Assembly (NCBI GenBank): GCA_964017155.1
Contig: OZ024862.1
Coordinates: forward strand, 39,466,175-39,530,174
Origin: Oasisia sp. SBJ-2009
Lineage: Eukaryota; Annelida; Polychaeta; Sabellida; Siboglinidae
Length of the DNA stretch: 64,000 nt
Direction of reading: 5' to 3'
How positions within the stretch are numbered: the stretch's first letter is position 1; each line of letters opens with the position of its first letter. This document shows, piece by piece, positions 1 through 12,550 of this stretch. A program made the position numbers and the translations under genes. Under the pieces are notes generated by a model. It was not told where the DNA came from, searched no databases, and saw only the letters and a program-made list of their open reading frames with translations.

Positions 1-315
1 ACGGTATATAGAATAGACAACTGACAACGCTGACCATGCATATGCATGGCCATGGGCACGGCACGTAAGTTTTTCTTGAAAAGGATAAGGTTCCCCATGG
101 TTGATTTTGGGTGGGTTCTTCTGGGAGTCAAAAGAGCCTTGCTACTCATCCTAAAAAGCCTTTTTTTAAGCAAAATGTCCGGGTTATGGTCAACTAGTTT
201 ATACTAGACTACTATAGTAGGCTGGTAGAAGTAGTAGAAATAAAAGGCGCAGACATGTTATTATGTAGAACGAAGTAATCAGTGTTTTGAGTAAGTATGT
301 GCAAGAACAACAGCT

Positions 316-3300
316 ATGGCGGAATACGAGAGGGTGTTGTGTATCAAAAACGAACTGTTCGTTTATCGAATACCAGCAAGGACTACTAACAGGGGATACA
401 GGTAAGGGATAAGGGCTGATGTAGCACATGACACTTGTGTAGAATCCTGACCCCAGTCAGTTTTGTCGTTATAAGACAACGTGTATATTACCCTAAATTT
501 ATGATTTGGGGTACTTCATCTTCAATCTCCCCTCCATTCACCAAATCTTTGCGTTATATTCGTTACAAATCTATCATTGGAAGCATTATTCTGTATATAA
601 CTCGCTAACTAAAATTTGGGACAGAGTGGTAGTATCTCCTTTGAAGCATTGATATCCACATGTCTCATTCTACCTTCATTCGCTTTCATCAACTTGCAAT
701 GTATTTTAAAAACAGAGATTACTTCATTAGAAATAATTTACCATATTATCTGCTATACTCTTCTACATATCAGAAGTGGTGTCAGCCGACAAATTTCGTG
801 GGCCACTCTCTTGAGGAGGCCACTGTTGCACTGATCTTGTTTTAGTAAACGAAGTGTCTACGCGTACGTGAGCCGTATCTTTAGACCCGTGGCCTAACCG
901 TACGTGAGGATGCGCGCAAACCTGTTTTTTAATTCTGCGCATGGATGTTGCGTCCGTCTCATCGATATGGCGGAATTACATGAGGGAACGATGTTATCGA
1001 TGTGTCAACTTGCGAACAAAATAAAAGGCACAAAAACTCACGTATATTTAGAAACTGAGTGCCAAAAGAGCTACCATTCGTACGTACATCGACATGCAAG
1101 CGCGGGAAAAACTCACATACTTTTAGATTTGTTTGCTAAAAATACGGAATGTACGCGTGGAAAAAAATTCACCAAGGCACCTGGCTACTTTTAGATCTGA
1201 ATGCTAAAGATACGGCAGTAGAGCTTATATAATATAACATGCAGTTTTCACGTACTTTTGGAATTGATAGCTACTAAAGATAAGGCTCACGTATGGAAAT
1301 CGTGCGCATATTAGACAAAGATGCTAAAAATAGAGCTCACGTAACTGAAAATAATAGCATGTACGCATGCGCAGAATGAATGCCGTACTTTTAGACTGAC
1401 GGCCTAAACGTACGGCTCATGTACGCGTAGCCACTGCCTTTAGTAAATCATCAGTTTAGCATGTCATAACTGGCGAGGGTAGAAACTAAGCCAACTGCAG
1501 CACTTGGTTTGTGGCTTCATGAACAAATTTAATTCAGCTAATTAATATGAATGTAATTTGTTGTCAGTTCACATCGCATATTCTAAACAAAGCACTTGTG
1601 TTCCTATGTAATAATTATTTTAATGTATAAAATGTCTACCGTAGTTAGAAGAACAATGCAAATTTTATTTGAATAGTGCTTCAAATTGCCATGGCCTGGA
1701 TACATTACTAAGACCTGTGTCATGTACAGAAATTTACCTCCCAGTACTTGGAAGTGTAGCCGGACCATCTGCTACAATGTTTTAAACTTCCTCATCCTGT
1801 CCGGTGGTTTTTACGTCGACCAATCATCAAGCCAAAATACCAGATGGCATCTAGGGTGATCTTTAAGGGTGTGTAATAAGTTTATTGGGTGGTGTATTGA
1901 CATTGGCCCCATTGTACCAATGATGTCTTTGAAGTGGTTTTAAAATTGGATACCATTGTTGAAACCCAATTGGAAACCAATGAGTTGTCTCATACACTTG
2001 ACCTGCACTGATGATTAGGCCATCAGTGATCCAGATTTGGTGGTAGACCATTTTTGTGAGCTACTGCTGTCTCAATTTGTAGTAGTAGCCTGACAGTAAT
2101 TCTGGTAGCCTCTGGCTACCACTATTTGGAACCCCGGGTCAGTCTAAAAGGCTGCAGAAGTTGGTTGAATAAAAATGTCAGCAAAAGTCAGCTTTGAAAA
2201 TGTGTTAAGCTCACTGGCCAGCCTGTTCTAATCGCAGATAATTCTGAACCTGGCGGGCCAGCACAAACACATTTATGTAATATAGTCAGTACATTTTGTG
2301 ATGGTAGATAATTAAATTTTGATGTTTTCTGCACCTTCTGATTGTTAAGAACATAAACATACAGCTGTGGGTGTTGTTATTGTGCAGGGTATCTAGTATC
2401 AGTAGTATGTAAACTTTTTGTTGCACAGGGCATCTGAGTGGACTCTGGACAAACCTGACTGGACAGGGCGGATACGTGTTGTGGCCATGGGTGATGCTCT
2501 CATTATCAAGTTAGAGGATCGCAACTCCGGTAAGAATCAGACCGTCTGGAGGATGATATACATTGTTATCACAAATTGTGACGGTTGCATTATAAATAAA
2601 TATGATTACAATTTCCATGTTGCCCCCCCCCCCCATCCTCCCTGGAGGGGCTTGGGATAAAGGAAATGAAAAACCTATTGCTTGAATCAATATTTTAATA
2701 CATGCTGCTATATAGCTCAATGTCCACTAAGTAAACAATATTTTGTGCTAAGCTACTGGACTTAAACAAAATATCTAATTGCATAATGCAAAATAAAACA
2801 AGTTTTTGGTACATATAATATTTATGTATTTATTTTGCGAAATTACTCAGGATGACCAGCACGGAAGAAGACCCTGTTTCTTCATTTCTAATTCAGATGA
2901 GGCATATATGCAATTGACTTAGCGTGCACGCATAAAATGTAGAAGTTGTGTGACAGGTTTCTGTACAAACCTAGCTGAAAATTTTACCAAAATCCATCGG
3001 TGAGTGATTGGCCAAGTTTTTGTTAATTTAATTTTTCATTCTAGTGTTTCAGTCTTGCCTTAAATTTACACACAAAAATGTTGTATCCATTGTATTTATT
3101 TTCTGTTGTCATACTGCATTTCTGTAGGAGAGCTGTTTGCGAAATGTCCAGTCGATGCTTATCCTGGAACGGCTGTTGAACAAGTCCTCGACTCCAGCAG
3201 ATACTTTGTCATCAGAATTCAAGAAGATAGTGGTAAGAAATGACATCATTTGTAATGTGTTTCTGCTCAATGTTATATTAAAAGGTATGTGTTTAAATGA

Positions 3301-6300
3301 TATGATAGTGTAACAATAAGTGAGTGTCTGCTAGCTTGTTGGTAAACATTAATCTAGCAGCTGGTCATCACAATTTGTTCAGTTGGTATATGCAGATAAT
3401 TCTTTCTGTAACTTCTGTTCAGTTTTTGGGTTAATCATATTGAGTATATTTACCTTTCAAGAAACCTTTTATGTTTTCTCTATTTAATATTGGCTGCTTC
3501 TCGCAGTTTTCCTCAGCGGACTGAATTTACAGTTCGACGACATGATCTACATCATGTAACACAAGCTGGAGCATGTTGGCAGGATTGGAATTATATGGAG
3601 AAAAGCGAAACAATTTCTTGAGAGATAAATGTTCTAAATTCATACTTTGCTTACTTTGAATATACTGCAAAAGAAACAAAACTGACAATATTTAAGTCTC
3701 CTGTGGTTGTCATGACATCATTTGTGTTTCAGGTCGCAGTGCTTTCATTGGCATTGGGTTTTCCGACCGGGGAGATTCCTTTGACTTGCTGGTCACCATG
3801 CAAGACCACTTCAGGTGTGATTAGTTTTAACATCAGATGGTTAATATGAGTGATAGGTGTGATACACATACACGTGTGTATATATAATTTTATATATTTT
3901 AAGTTCAGCTAGTTAAAATATTATATATATTTATACATACACAGGTTATGCATACAGCCCCTGTATATACATAATTCAGTTATATATATATATATAAATA
4001 TAATATACAGGGCTTCATCTCTGCCTGTATTAGTAATAATTATCCTGCATGAGAGATGACATGTTGACCCACTGTACTAGCAATATTATCTGCTGTTGTA
4101 TAGAAGCATGTGACACGTGTGCTCTCTCTGTCCAAGCATTGTGTGACATGTTGCGTGCTCCCTCTGTCCAAGCATTGTGTGACATGTTGCGTGCTCCATC
4201 TGTCCCCAGGGGTCTGCAGCGGCAGGAGTTGCAGAAGAAGGAAGAGATGCAGTACGCAACCACTCCTAAACTGGACCTCAGTCTGAAGGAAGGACAGACA
4301 ATGAAACTCAACATTGCAGTGAGTATAGCTCCCATCCTCAGCTTACTGACAGTGCATCTTGTGACTGCCGTGATCACCAGCCTCCCACGAGAGACTGCCT
4401 ACTGAAAAGAAAAAGAAGTTTTCACAATACCTTAGGTGATGGGGGTGGTTATTCTCACTTATCAGATCAATATTTATTTGTACGTAGTCGAATATGATAT
4501 TTGTATTGGTCTCTGCCATTACCAATGTTTGGTCCATATGTGTATACTTTATTAACAGAGTGAATAGCCTAGAACATGTTCTTAAGACCTGTGTTATATT
4601 CAGCAACTACCCCCTGTGATGGGCCATACATTGCATAAGTTGCTAAGTGCCATGATTGTCTGTCATGGTCTGGCAAGTATCCCCAACAACAGGGCTTATG
4701 TCTAGATCTCTGTTACAGAAGTTGTAATACCAGCCTAATACCTAATACAACAAAGCTTAAAAGAATGTAAACAATTTAGTATAACCCAATAACATAATAT
4801 TAAAACAAAAATGGTCACGGGGTTTCGGTTGTTGTAATTCACGTTAACTAAAACAATGTTTGGCATATAAACAGAACGTACAATTCAATCCGTTGTTTCA
4901 TCTTTTAATATATCATCTTCTGGTTTGTGCTGTCTCTTATGCCAGCTGTCATATTTGTCATCAGATTGGATTGTGCGCTATCGTTTTCATGTATTTTTCA
5001 AGATCAATCCCTGTAACGGCTATGAAAACTAGATGAGTAAATCCAAAATGGTAGTTTTAGATACTTAGGAACATTATTGAATAATTCAGCTTGAGAAGAG
5101 AACACAATCTAACACATCCCCACCTCTTGTTATTCAAAAACGCATTAAAAGGAAAACCATACTGTTTTAGAAATACAAACTTGGTCCTACTACTTTTCTA
5201 CTAGGGATTTATGCAGAAAATGTGTCTGTAATTAAAAGCAGCCACTATTTAGTCATATCCTTTAGTTCATTTTGCAGGTTTACATCATTATTTTGTTCAT
5301 TTGCACCATGTTTTGAATGTCTTGTTAAATCAGTCCAAATGTGACTTTTTTAAGCAGCATATATAGATCTTGGTCTTTCATTTGTCTGTTTTATCCAGTT
5401 TTTAGTGATAAAGGAATTGTTTGAAGGAATGGTTCTCAAAACTAACATAGAATGTGGGTTACAGTGAAAAGATGAGTTGTGTCAACAATCACTTATAAAT
5501 TATTTCATGTCGCACAATTATCAAGAGAGTTCTTGTCCTATCAAGAATACACGTATGTAGGGTTTTTCTACATCTGAACAGAGCGTCACTACCGGTAACT
5601 GTTGCAGACAAAGTCGTTGCAGTCAAAACCGAGGCCGAAGCACACACAAGGGAGTGGGGTTGGGTTGTTGCCTCCGCCACCCCGTCTCCAGCCCCCCGCA
5701 GAGGCCCCAGCCCCTGTCCCAGTGACTGAGGCAGCAGAGACACAGGAAACCATATCGACTACAAACAGCTCACAAGCGAACAGTGTCAATCCACTGTTGG
5801 ACTTTGATAACTCATTCTCTGGTACAAATTCTGCAAAGCCGTCAGCAACAGACGCGAGCTGGGGAGTGGACGGAAACGATCCTTGGGGCGATTTCACCAG
5901 TGCAACGTAAGCACTGGCCAAATTAAACACACATTGCACCTAGACTTGGGTCAGTTACATTCCAGGGGCCGGTTTCATAAAGCGTACTTAGGACGTCGTA
6001 GCGGGCGATAACTTGTTGAAAGTCTAAAACATTGTAGAGTTAGGCTAGTTGTGTTTCACAAGTTTGCTCCATAGTTGCACTTAGCTGCGCCATGTATTTA
6101 GTTAGCCTCAATTAACCAGACTCCATGAGGTGGCAGTATGTTTCAGCCCCTCAACACTGCCTGGAATCTTAATAGCCTGCCAATGCCAGGGCGGTCTTAC
6201 CCCAAATTAGGGTAGAGATGCTGATTACCTCTCAGGCCGAATTTGAAATAAATTAAATAAGGATATCCTTTTTATCAGATAATACTGTATTATAAAAAAT

Positions 6301-8845
6301 ATTTAAAAATTAAACTATATTCACACAAGCATAACCAGAAATTCAGATTTGCAGTTGTTTATGAAGCAGGAATTATGCAGGATTAGCCTCTATTATGCAG
6401 CCTCTGTAAGGTGGCAGCAATTTACAAAGTCTGTTAAGTGATAATAGTATTAAGTAGGCATAACTTTATACTGGTTGAAATATCTACAGGATCTTCCCCA
6501 AGTTAGTTGATGCTCCCGACACGCCCACTCTCAATTATATTTATTTTTAATGTTTACACTGGATATCCTTTACAGTCATCAAAGCTTACAAATTGGTATA
6601 CAAACGGCAAATGCAGCAGCTTAGGAGAAAAAGGGTGTCACGAATACAGAGATATCCCAGTGTGACCTGACTGGGTAAATTCTCTTTGTTACATGAATGC
6701 TAAGTTGGTCTCGTGATACCAGCCGTAAGCTACATCGACTAGTTACTGTTAGCTGCGACAAGTAGACTGCATAATTGCATGTAAAGTTACACTGCTTTAT
6801 GAAACCAGCCCCTGTTCCATATCGATTACACCACAGCAAGTCCAGCCGCACCTAAAAAGTCCAATAGCACCACACTAACCACATCCATATCATAACTACA
6901 GCACACTGGTACCAAACTAACAACACTAACCACATCCATATCATAACTACAGCACACCGGTACCAAACTAACAACACTAACCACATCCATATCATAACTA
7001 CAGCACACCGGTACCAAACTAACAACACTAACCACATCCATATCATAACTACAGCACACTGGTACCAAACTAACAACACTAACCACATCCATATCATAAC
7101 TACAGCACACCGGTACCAAACTAACAACACTAACCACATCCATATCATAACTACAGCACACCGGTACCAAACTATCAACACTGACCACATCCATATCATA
7201 ACTACAGCACACGGGTACCAAACTAACAACACTGACCACATCCATATTATAACTGCAGCACACCGGTACCAAACTAACAACACTACACCCATTTTAACAA
7301 AGCTCTGGCCATATTTACATATGGCTGGGAGAGTTGAAAGATGTATTGGAGGAAGAGTTGTCAATCATGTATTTAATATGTTTATCTGAACCTAGCATTA
7401 TATATTAGCTTTGTCTCATTTCAGTGGTGTATATGTAAAAATGTGAGACATGTATGTTACCTGTGTTCAATCAATGTGTTGTTAGTATAATATTGGCTCC
7501 TTGTTCACATTCTGCTTGCCATGTAGGTGTGGGAAATCATTGTGACACAGCTGAAGATATGTTGGCTCTGTAATATATATATAAACCCTGTACAATAACA
7601 AAAAACCAAGACAAAAAGTCTCTTCTAGAAGAGGTAGTCCTCATCCATAGCCTGCCCATTGGGCCGTATACTTAAGAAAGTTTGAATGTTGATTTGAGTA
7701 ATTTATACATATAGCTTTAAAATTCCTCAAGGTGGAATTAAAAAAAGTATAATGTGAGGGCAGCCATTTTTCAATATGGCTACAAAATTAAATTGTCCAT
7801 GTCTAAATAAACTGTGTTATATAGAGCCACAATTATGGTTCACAGATACATGTTTTAGGGGACAAGGATTTCAAATGTAATTTTTTTTACATTCAGCAGT
7901 TGAGATACAGAAAATTATATTTGGAAGCCATTTTGAAAAATGGCCACCCACACATTATGCTCATTTTTTGAAAATTCCATCTAGCGGAATTTTAAAGCTA
8001 CATACATTACTCAAATCAACATTCAAACTGTCTTCAATACTGTGTGTATAGTGATTTAACAAGGTTGATCCTTGAAACCCAGTGACTTGGGCCCAGTGGG
8101 AAGGGTCAAGACGTACATAACAATTTCACACGTTTTTCTTTGTGCAACCAGTTAAACATGTTTTGGAGAAGAAGAAAAATTAATTTAATAAATTTTACCT
8201 AAGGAAATACACTCTTCCGTTTTAACTAAGACAGTGATATGTCTAGTGCATAATTGAACACGATGTTAGTGATGCTGCTATCATTGTACACTGTACAGCA
8301 GAACTGATTAATGTAACTAGTATGGGGTAGAACCAGTATGAAATAGGACTTTCTTATGATGGTCGCCAGAAGGATTGATGTCAAATATAAGCTAGTATTT
8401 TGTTTTTTGGAATGACAAGTAGATCTTTTTTGTACTTCGGTACTTTCCAAACTGTCAAGTACATTTTCAAGTACACAACTTCAGTACTTAAGAATACAAA
8501 CAAAATAATATGTCTTTACCATTTCTTTTTGTGCGATACAAAACCTTGAATATCTATCCTGATCTACTATTAATATTAAACTATTTTAATAATTAGTTAA
8601 TAATTGGCTTATGAATTATATCACTGTTGATCATTGCCGCTGAATTTGTACTTACCAATGTACTTTATCTACACTTGATCACATGCACTTAACCTTGGTG
8701 AACTTTGTCACGTGTATGGCGTGATGGATGATCAATAAGTTGCTGTAGCCATTAGTAGCTCAATGTATTGACTGCCGTCTGTTCTAGGCCTGGTACGGAG
8801 GCAACTGCTGGGACGACCTCTGACAACTGGGTCAATTTCAACTAA
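316..8845 (+). CDS. NECAP: NECAP adaptin-ear-binding coat-associated protein, 7 exons, complete
   Basis: Coding exons are 316-401, 2429-2529, 3128-3232, 3733-3814, 4210-4318, 5608-5906 and 8788-8845. Every border has GT/AG, the phases join (2,1,1,2,0,2), and the sum is 840 nt, giving 279 aa; vertebrate NECAPs are about 275 aa. The start is the ATG of [20 protein letters not shown]. The N-terminal ~160 residues are the conserved NECAP PH-like (PHear) domain, seen as [37 protein letters not shown] and LNIA. The tail is Pro/Ser/Thr-rich (LLPPPP) and carries two adaptor-ear motifs: WGDF at residues 254-257 and WVNF at 275-278, just before the stop (WVQF in vertebrates). By family knowledge it binds AP-1/AP-2 ear domains in clathrin-mediated vesicle formation in the cytoplasm. 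I cannot separate the NECAP1 and NECAP2 types; a single invertebrate ancestor is likely. Introns hold several mobile elements listed separately. The exon 6 border (5608) and last exon were found by phase and motif, not by transcript. Confidence 0.96.
850..1438. mobile_element. MITE with long terminal inverted repeats and 9-bp TSD (Mutator-like)
   Basis: The element lies in NECAP intron 1. The ends are imperfect inverted repeats of about 40 bp sharing the core CTACGCGTAC.TGAGCCGTA, and both sides are flanked by the same 9 bp TTTAGTAAA (841-849 and 1439-1447). A 9-bp target duplication is typical of Mutator-like elements. The inside repeats CACGTA and TTTAGA-type motifs at irregular spacing and has no convincing transposase. 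Classification rests on TSD length and TIRs only. Confidence 0.8.
1448..2428. other. NECAP intron 1 remainder
   Basis: This is AT-rich intron sequence without a recognisable gene or element. It ends in a pyrimidine-rich tract and AG just before exon 2 at 2429. Confidence 0.6.
4102..4208 (+). repeat. 36-bp tandem repeat (about 2.7 copies) ending at the NECAP exon 5 acceptor
   Basis: The unit contains CTCTGTCCAAGCATTGTG and GACATGTTGCGTGCTCC. The last, partial unit runs into CTCTGTCCCCAG, which is the polypyrimidine tract and AG used for exon 5 at 4210. The repeat therefore multiplies part of the acceptor region. Confidence 0.8.
5963..6814. mobile_element. MITE with CAGGGGCYGGTTTCATAAAGC terminal inverted repeats
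   Basis: The left end CAGGGGCCGGTTTCATAAAG and the right end, read on the other strand as CAGGGGCTGGTTTCATAAAG, differ at one position. The element is 852 bp and sits in NECAP intron 6. No intact transposase is visible. Flanks share only weak similarity (ttacattc / ttccatat), so the target duplication is degraded or short. Confidence 0.75.
6872..7286. repeat. 51-bp minisatellite, 8 copies
   Basis: The unit starts ACACTAACCACATCCATATC and recurs at 6872, 6923, 6974, 7025, 7076, 7127, 7178 and 7229 with few changes. Because 51 is a multiple of 3, it keeps long open frames on the minus strand; these have no gene-like content. Confidence 0.95.
7650..8106. repeat. Foldback element with arms of over 100 bp in NECAP intron 6
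   Basis: The left arm (GTTTGAATGTTGATTTGAGT then AGCTTTAAAATTCC then GGCAGCCATTTTTCAA) recurs in reverse complement at 7925-8035 with scattered mismatches. The outermost parts, around CCCATTGGGCC (left) and GGGCCCAGTGGG (right), also match. It is likely a MITE or foldback transposon. The exact ends are uncertain. Confidence 0.7.
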
Positions 8846-10490
8846 TCAATCAGTGCACATAGTCGACACTGTCAACAATTAGCAGTTGTGTTAAGTTGGC
8901 AAAGGGCTCTGTGATACGTATGTAGCAAGAACACTTCTGAAGAGATTTAATGACGTCTAACAGTTAATGTACCGAGTAGTTCATTTTTCAGATCTCATTA
9001 ATCATAAGTTTTATGATCATATAAGTTGCAGGCACAATGGCACAACATAAATATTCCTGCTTGGCCGCTGGCTGTTAATTATTAATTTGCTTTGTTTATC
9101 ATTATTTTGGTTACCGCTCTGCAATGGAAGAGGTTGCAAAGGGATATGGTAAATAATGTTGGAAGGATTGTTTTGGGCACTGTTCCAATTCCTGGTGATT
9201 GATGTAAATATGTTTAATCTAATGTTACGTTTGTGCATACCCTTGCTCTGTGGATATGTGTATTGAGATCATGATGTTGAATGTTTACGGTATCTGTTAT
9301 ATTTGCTGAATGTGACAATGAGCAACCCCAAACACAGCAGATCAGCTGGAGTTGGAAGAAAAGGCTGACCAAAGTGGAACCAACTGGAATACCACCGGTC
9401 CGGGATCGATCTGATCAAATTGTGAACTTTCGTATAGCAACACTGTATGATTTAATTAAAATTAGGTTAGTTAGTCTGGAACATTCGAGTGCATTTTGAA
9501 GTATTGTTGCCATTGTTTGCTGGAAACACTTGCTCATCTGTCCGTCCAGTTTTCTACATCAAATGGTGTGACACGTCTTGTTACAATTTCATGTTGGGTG
9601 CATTGTTGTGTCACTGAGGCGACTGCACCATGGTCTATGCACCTTGTAGTTGGTGGCTGTAGTGTGATTTCTTGTAGCTGTTCGAAGATAAAACTGATCT
9701 AGAGTTTCATTTTAGCTGCATTTCATAAACAGAAAGATTACATCAGGTGTCTGCAATGTTCTGTTATGTGCCTGCGCATGTGTCTAATAATTGTTACATG
9801 AACAAAATGTCATTCCATATCTGATGTACATAATTGGTAGATGCCTCTACTGGTGGTTCTGATACATGCACATGTAAAAACTCATGGAGTAATAGGCAAA
9901 TCAGTCATTATCTAATAGTGGTAAATATATCCAGTGTTAATAATAATTTTATGAAAAATATTCATGTTAAACATAGGCTTATCTGCATAATTGATTTAAT
10001 ATAGTATTTCAGAATTAAAAAAGAAGTATATATTTACTGTTAAATCACTGAGGATTTAAATAGCAGAAAAAATGGCTGTGTTATGATTATACAATAACAA
10101 TGGTTCATACAATCGGAAGTTTGTGCTTTTTTGGTTGATAGGATCTGACTTTTTTGAGGGGGGGGAAGAGCACGATCTTGCAAATATTATATTCAGAAAG
10201 TGTATGTCTCGTGTAAACAGGTGTTGGGAAACCATCTACATTGATTGTGTTTTCGAGAATGTGTACATTGTTAAATAAATGATGGTCCTTGTATCGGAAC
10301 AAAGTCATATCTTTGTGTGTTGATGTTGTCTGAGGATTGGGGGCACGTCTCACTACAAAAGCATTTGTTTTCTCTTCACAACCTACCATATGCCATAAAT
10401 TCTTACTTAGCCATGTTTGCTCGCGAGGACCATATGCAATCAACAGTAGAGTAGTACCCCACTGGGTCTTCTGTGTGTCATCTGTCAGTT
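8846..10490. other. Spacer downstream of NECAP, including its probable 3' UTR
   Basis: Short open frames at 9281-9499 and 9496-9702 have no recognisable domain and no splice context. An ATTAAA near 9455 could be a polyadenylation signal, but I cannot confirm it. I see no further gene here. Confidence 0.4.
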
Positions 10491-10493
10491 GAC

Positions 10494-10930
10494 TCCATGT
10501 AACACATATTTGTTGATTCATGTCATGTGTAACACATCTTTGTTAGTTCATGCCATGTGTAACACATCTTTGTTAGTTCATGCCATGTGTAACACATCTT
10601 TGTTAGTTCATGCCATGTGTAACACATCTTTGTTAGTTCATGCCATGTGTAACACATCTTCGTTATTTAACCCCAGGTGTGACATACTTCTTTAAATTTA
10701 CTCCAGGTGTAACACATCTTTGTTAGTTCATGCCTTGTGTAATCCAGCTTTGTTAATTAACTGCAGTTGTAACACACCTTTTTAATTCACTCCAGGTTTA
10801 ACACAACTTTGTTATTTCATACCACATGTTACACCTGTTATATACGCCATCATTATTGTTTTACTCCATGTGTAACACATCATCGTTTACTTCAGGTACA
10901 ACACATTTTTGTTAGTTCACTCCAGGTGTA
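10494..10930. repeat. 30-bp minisatellite, about 14 degenerate copies
   Basis: The unit is built on GTGTAACACATCTTTGTTAG followed by TTCATGCCAT. Four central copies (10540-10660) are nearly identical; those to the right decay gradually. Confidence 0.9.
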
Positions 10931-11687
10931 AGGATATACATTTGCTGTTTCTAGACCATCAGTTTTTCTCATGCCATTGGGTTCCTATTCAGTGATTCAT
11001 TGCATAATGATACTGGGGTTGTCCAATCTATCTCATTGTCATAATTTTTTTTTTTCATTCTATGCAGTTATGAAATACAGTTATACAACACATAACTGCA
11101 AAATTATTTTATGGAAAAAAATTATTGTCTTTAACTGTTTTTCATTCTTGAAATCCCTAGAAGTTGTAAAACCACCGGAGTCGTAAAGTTGCAGCGTTGG
11201 AATACATTCCTCACTTCACTGACATGTGGTTTCTCGGGATGTCTTCTTCTATCCTGGTGAGTTAGGTGACACGTCGGGTAGGAAGTCGCACAGTGCTAAA
11301 AATGCCTAAAATAATATATAAAGAGCTTTACGAAGTTCTCACGTTGTACTAAACAAATCTGTCTCTCACGGGGGTCTACGATCAAAGCAGGAACGGATTT
11401 AGTTTTATGAAGACAGTCTACTTCAGTCATTTTTAAGAAACTCCTGTTAATGCATCATGTTGAACATTACATACCAGTGTGACCTATATTATAGTTTCAG
11501 GTCTGAAATAGGGAATCCGTTCAAACCCCCTTTTACGAGTGATAAAAAAACGACCCGTTCGCTCGAATATCAAATTGTTATCTAGTTGACCAAGCTATAT
11601 ATTAAAGACATAGTCTATGATTAAAGACAAGTTATCGTCAGCCGCGCCGCGTGACAACAAGACGAATTAGCAAAATGTGGCCCAACT

Positions 11688-12544
11688 CAGAGCTGCCAAG
11701 TTGAATTGAGTGTGATGCGGGAGATCTCCCTCCTACAGTATGTCAAAAGAGGGAGAAATATATGCAAGACGCAAAGCGCCTTGCCCGAGGTTGCGAAGCA
11801 ACCGAGAATGCTAGGAAGGTCCGGAGACATGCCCCCCCCCCGGAAAAAATTGTAATTGAGAATGCCAAATACGTGATTTCCTGCCGTTTTTGCTTATATT
11901 TAGCACCTATAACTTCGAAAGTGAACTTTATTTAAAATAATAATATTTTAAACTTTCATGTGTGGATATATAATTAATTTATATTTTTTATTGGGGTTTA
12001 CAGAGACTTTCAAGATTCTTTCACTATTATAAAAATGGACATATGGTTGTGGTTTTGTAACAGTTTATTTTAGCTTTAAACAGCAGTCACAAAATAAATA
12101 GTTCAAGCAGAACTGCATTTCTGTCCATTTCTAGATGTGCTCTTCTAGCGTCTTCATTTCCATCATGTGTTCTTCAGCTCTTGCTACTGCAAGGTCAGCT
12201 TTCGCCTTGCTGACTGCCTTCCTGACACCATCTGCCAGGCCTCTGTCAAGTTTTATACCGTAGCAGCTGCTGCTTGCATTGACCTTGAAGGCCAACAGGT
12301 CACAGACCCTGCGGTTGGATATACTTCTATCGTCTCCGCTCGGCTGCTCTCGGCACTTTCCGTGTACCGTAGATGACTCACAGCTGGCAAAAGGGTGCGC
12401 CGGCAAAATAAATCGAAAAATACGCGTACAAAAAGAACAAAACGATTCTTTTACGGGAGATTGCAAATCAAAATCGGGAGATTGGGTTTATTTTGCTATA
12501 TTTCCGGGAGATCTCCCGATAAATCGGGTGACTTGGCAGCTCTG
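11688..12544. mobile_element. DNA transposon with 13-bp TIRs and 6-bp TSD CCAACT
   Basis: The left end CAGAGCTGCCAAG is matched exactly by CTTGGCAGCTCTG at the right end. Both sides are flanked by CCAACT (11682-11687 and 12545-12550). A second, subterminal palindrome GGGAGATCTCCC sits inside each end. The 857-bp body has a minus-strand open frame (12466-12131) with a charged helical C-terminus (KAVSKAKADLAVARAEEHMM) that may be a remnant of an element protein; it is not recognised. A 6-bp TSD fits some hAT-like groups, but assignment is open. Confidence 0.8.
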
Positions 12545-12550
12545 CCAACT

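Noticed and set aside
6826..7364. Minus-strand frames of 148 and 170 codons
   Set aside because: They are translations of a 51-bp tandem repeat whose length is a multiple of 3.
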